Assembly (NCBI GenBank): GCA_029012165.1
Contig: JAQXLO010000226.1
Location: forward strand, 1 to 5,196
Length of the DNA: 5,196 bases
DNA from: Oscillospiraceae bacterium
GTDB taxonomy: Bacteria; Bacillota; Clostridia; Oscillospirales; Acutalibacteraceae
Reading direction: 5' to 3'
The position numbers were made by a program, and so were the translations under genes. The notes beneath the pieces are model-generated. The model was not told the DNA's origin. It searched no databases and worked only from the letters and a program-made list of their open reading frames with translations. Each line of letters starts with the position of its first letter. Positions within the stretch are counted from its first letter, which is position 1. This document shows positions 4,046 through 5,196 of the stretch, one piece after another.

Positions 4046-5196
4046 GTGAAAAAGATCGGGTTCGACAACGACAAATATCTGAAGATGCAGTCCGAGCACA
4101 TCCAACAGCGCATCAACCAGTTCGGCGGCAAGCTGTATCTGGAATTCGGCGGCAAGCTCTTTGACGACTATCACGCTTCCCGTGTCCTGCCCGGCTTCGC
4201 CCCGGACAGCAAGATCAAAATGCTGCTGCAGCTGAAGGATCAGGCGGAGATTGTGATCGTCATCAACGCCGGCGATATCGAGAAAAACAAGGTACGGGGC
4301 GATTTGAGCATTACATACGACTTGGACGTGCTTCGTCTGATCGACGCCTTCCGCAGCTTTGGGCTGATGGTCGGCAGTGTTGTCATGACCCGTTACCAGT
4401 CCCAGCCTGCGGCAGACGCTTTTTGCAAGCGTTTGGAGTCTCTGGGCATCAAGGTCTACCACCACTACCCCATTGAGGGCTACCCCTCCGACATCGACAA
4501 AATCGTCAGTGATGATGGATTCGGGCGGAATGACTATATTGAAACGACCCGCTCTCTGGTGGTGATCACGGCACCCGGTCCCGGCAGCGGTAAGATGGCT
4601 ACCTGCCTTTCCCAGCTGTACCACGAACACAAGCGTGGCGTCAACGCCGGCTACGCCAAATTTGAAACCTTCCCCATCTGGAACCTTCCGCTCAAGCATC
4701 CGGTGAATCTGGCATACGAGGCCGCCACCGCTGACCTGAACGACGTCAACATGATCGACCCCTTCCACCTCGACGCCTATGGCGAAACCACGGTCAACTA
4801 CAACCGTGATGTGGAGATTTTCCCCGTCCTTGCGGCGACCTTTGACCAGATCTACGGCACCTGCCCTTACAAGTCCCCCACGGACATGGGCGTCAATATG
4901 GCGGGCAACTGCATCGTGGACGATGAAGCCTGCTGCATTGCCTCCCGACAGGAGATCATCCGCAGCTATTTTGCAGAGCAATGTGCGCTGAAAAAAGGTC
5001 TCGGTAACCCCGACAGCGTGTTGAAGATCAAGCTTTTGATGAAGCAGACGGGCATCACCCTGCAGGAGCGTCCCGTTATCGCCGCCGCCGTTGCAAAGGC
5101 GGAGGAAACGGGAGAACCGGCTGTGGCCATGGAAGTGGGCGAAGACTGTCTCGTCACGGGCAAGACCTCCGATCTGATGGGTGCCAGCGCTGCTGC
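4046..5196 (+). CDS. UPF0371 / DUF1846 family protein (3' end outside window)
   Basis: The frame is open from GTG 4046 to the right edge, giving 383 complete codons of a family whose members are about 500 residues. The N-terminus is diagnostic: KKIGFDNDKYLKMQSEHI, then FGGKLYLEFGGKLFDDYHASRVLPGF and LQLKDQAEIVIVINAGDIEKNK. Further blocks are GPGSGKMATCLSQLYHEHKRG (178-198, a P-loop-like glycine-rich segment with Lys183), AGYAKFETFPIWNLPLKHPVNLAYEAATADLNDVNMIDPFHL and SPTDMGVNMAGNCIVDDEACC. The glycine-rich loop suggests nucleotide or phosphate binding, but no reaction is established to my knowledge and none is assigned. It lacks a signal peptide or membrane segment in the visible part. GTG 4046 is chosen because the family begins with this KKIGFDN motif; AAGG at 4034-4037 lies 8 nt upstream and is a weak ribosome binding site. 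An out-of-frame ATG at 4044 is followed at once by TGA. It follows the terminator at 3916-3950 and has its own promoter, so it starts a new transcription unit. Confidence 0.95.
   Translation, partial: MKKIGFDNDKYLKMQSEHIQQRINQFGGKLYLEFGGKLFDDYHASRVLPGFAPDSKIKMLLQLKDQAEIVIVINAGDIEKNKVRGDLSITYDLDVLRLIDAFRSFGLMVGSVVMTRYQSQPAADAFCKRLESLGIKVYHHYPIEGYPSDIDKIVSDDGFGRNDYIETTRSLVVITAPGPGSGKMATCLSQLYHEHKRGVNAGYAKFETFPIWNLPLKHPVNLAYEAATADLNDVNMIDPFHLDAYGETTVNYNRDVEIFPVLAATFDQIYGTCPYKSPTDMGVNMAGNCIVDDEACCIASRQEIIRSYFAEQCALKKGLGNPDSVLKIKLLMKQTGITLQERPVIAAAVAKAEETGEPAVAMEVGEDCLVTGKTSDLMGASAA

Noticed and set aside
3983..4981. A 332-codon open frame on the minus strand opposite the DUF1846 gene
   Set aside because: It is a shadow of a highly conserved coding region on the + strand. 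Its translation is rich in Val, Asp, Gly and Ala repeats typical of reverse-complement frames and resembles no known protein.

Overview
The window (5196 bp, GC-rich at third codon positions) looks like an ordinary chromosomal stretch from a spore-forming Clostridia-type Firmicute. I infer an Oscillospiraceae/Ruminococcaceae-like gut anaerobe. The reasons are a clear spoIIR (stage II sporulation protein R), Gram-positive-style Shine-Dalgarno sequences, frequent TTG/GTG starts, extended -10 sigma-A promoters, and a GH2 beta-galactosidase next to Firmicute-type conserved genes. Every gene is on the + strand, and no mobile element, tRNA, rRNA or CRISPR array is visible.

Layout. (1) Positions 2-787 hold the C-terminal 261 residues of a GH2 beta-galactosidase cut by the left edge. 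(2) Positions 805-1347 hold a complete UPF0340/YwlG-family gene. (3) Positions 1369-2397 hold a divergent MreB/Mbl-family actin homologue with a TTG start. These three are tightly spaced (17 and 21 bp) and probably form one transcript, ending at a strong intrinsic terminator (2412-2462). (4) Positions 2474-3091 hold spoIIR, whose ribosome binding site starts immediately after the terminator's U-tract. (5) Positions 3152-3907 hold a cytoplasmic glycerophosphodiester phosphodiesterase with its own near-consensus promoter, a hairpin/operator-like inverted repeat around its ribosome binding site, and an intrinsic terminator (3916-3950). (6) From 4046 to the right edge is the first 383 residues of a UPF0371/DUF1846 protein, also with its own extended -10 promoter.

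Functionally this is a mixture: lactose/galactoside use, cell shape or cytoskeleton, the forespore-to-mother-cell signal that activates sigma-E, glycerophosphodiester recycling, and two conserved families of unknown biochemical role. From memory, ywlG and spoIIR also lie a few genes apart in Bacillus subtilis, so UPF0340-MreB-SpoIIR may be a partly conserved neighbourhood.

I do not see a convincing new multi-gene system. The points most worth a second look are the MreB-like protein, which carries Lys where MreB and Hsp70 have the catalytic Glu; the terminator wedged against the spoIIR ribosome binding site; and the inverted repeat around the phosphodiesterase ribosome binding site. Two long antisense reading frames (opposite the MreB-like gene and opposite DUF1846) are shadows of the real genes.
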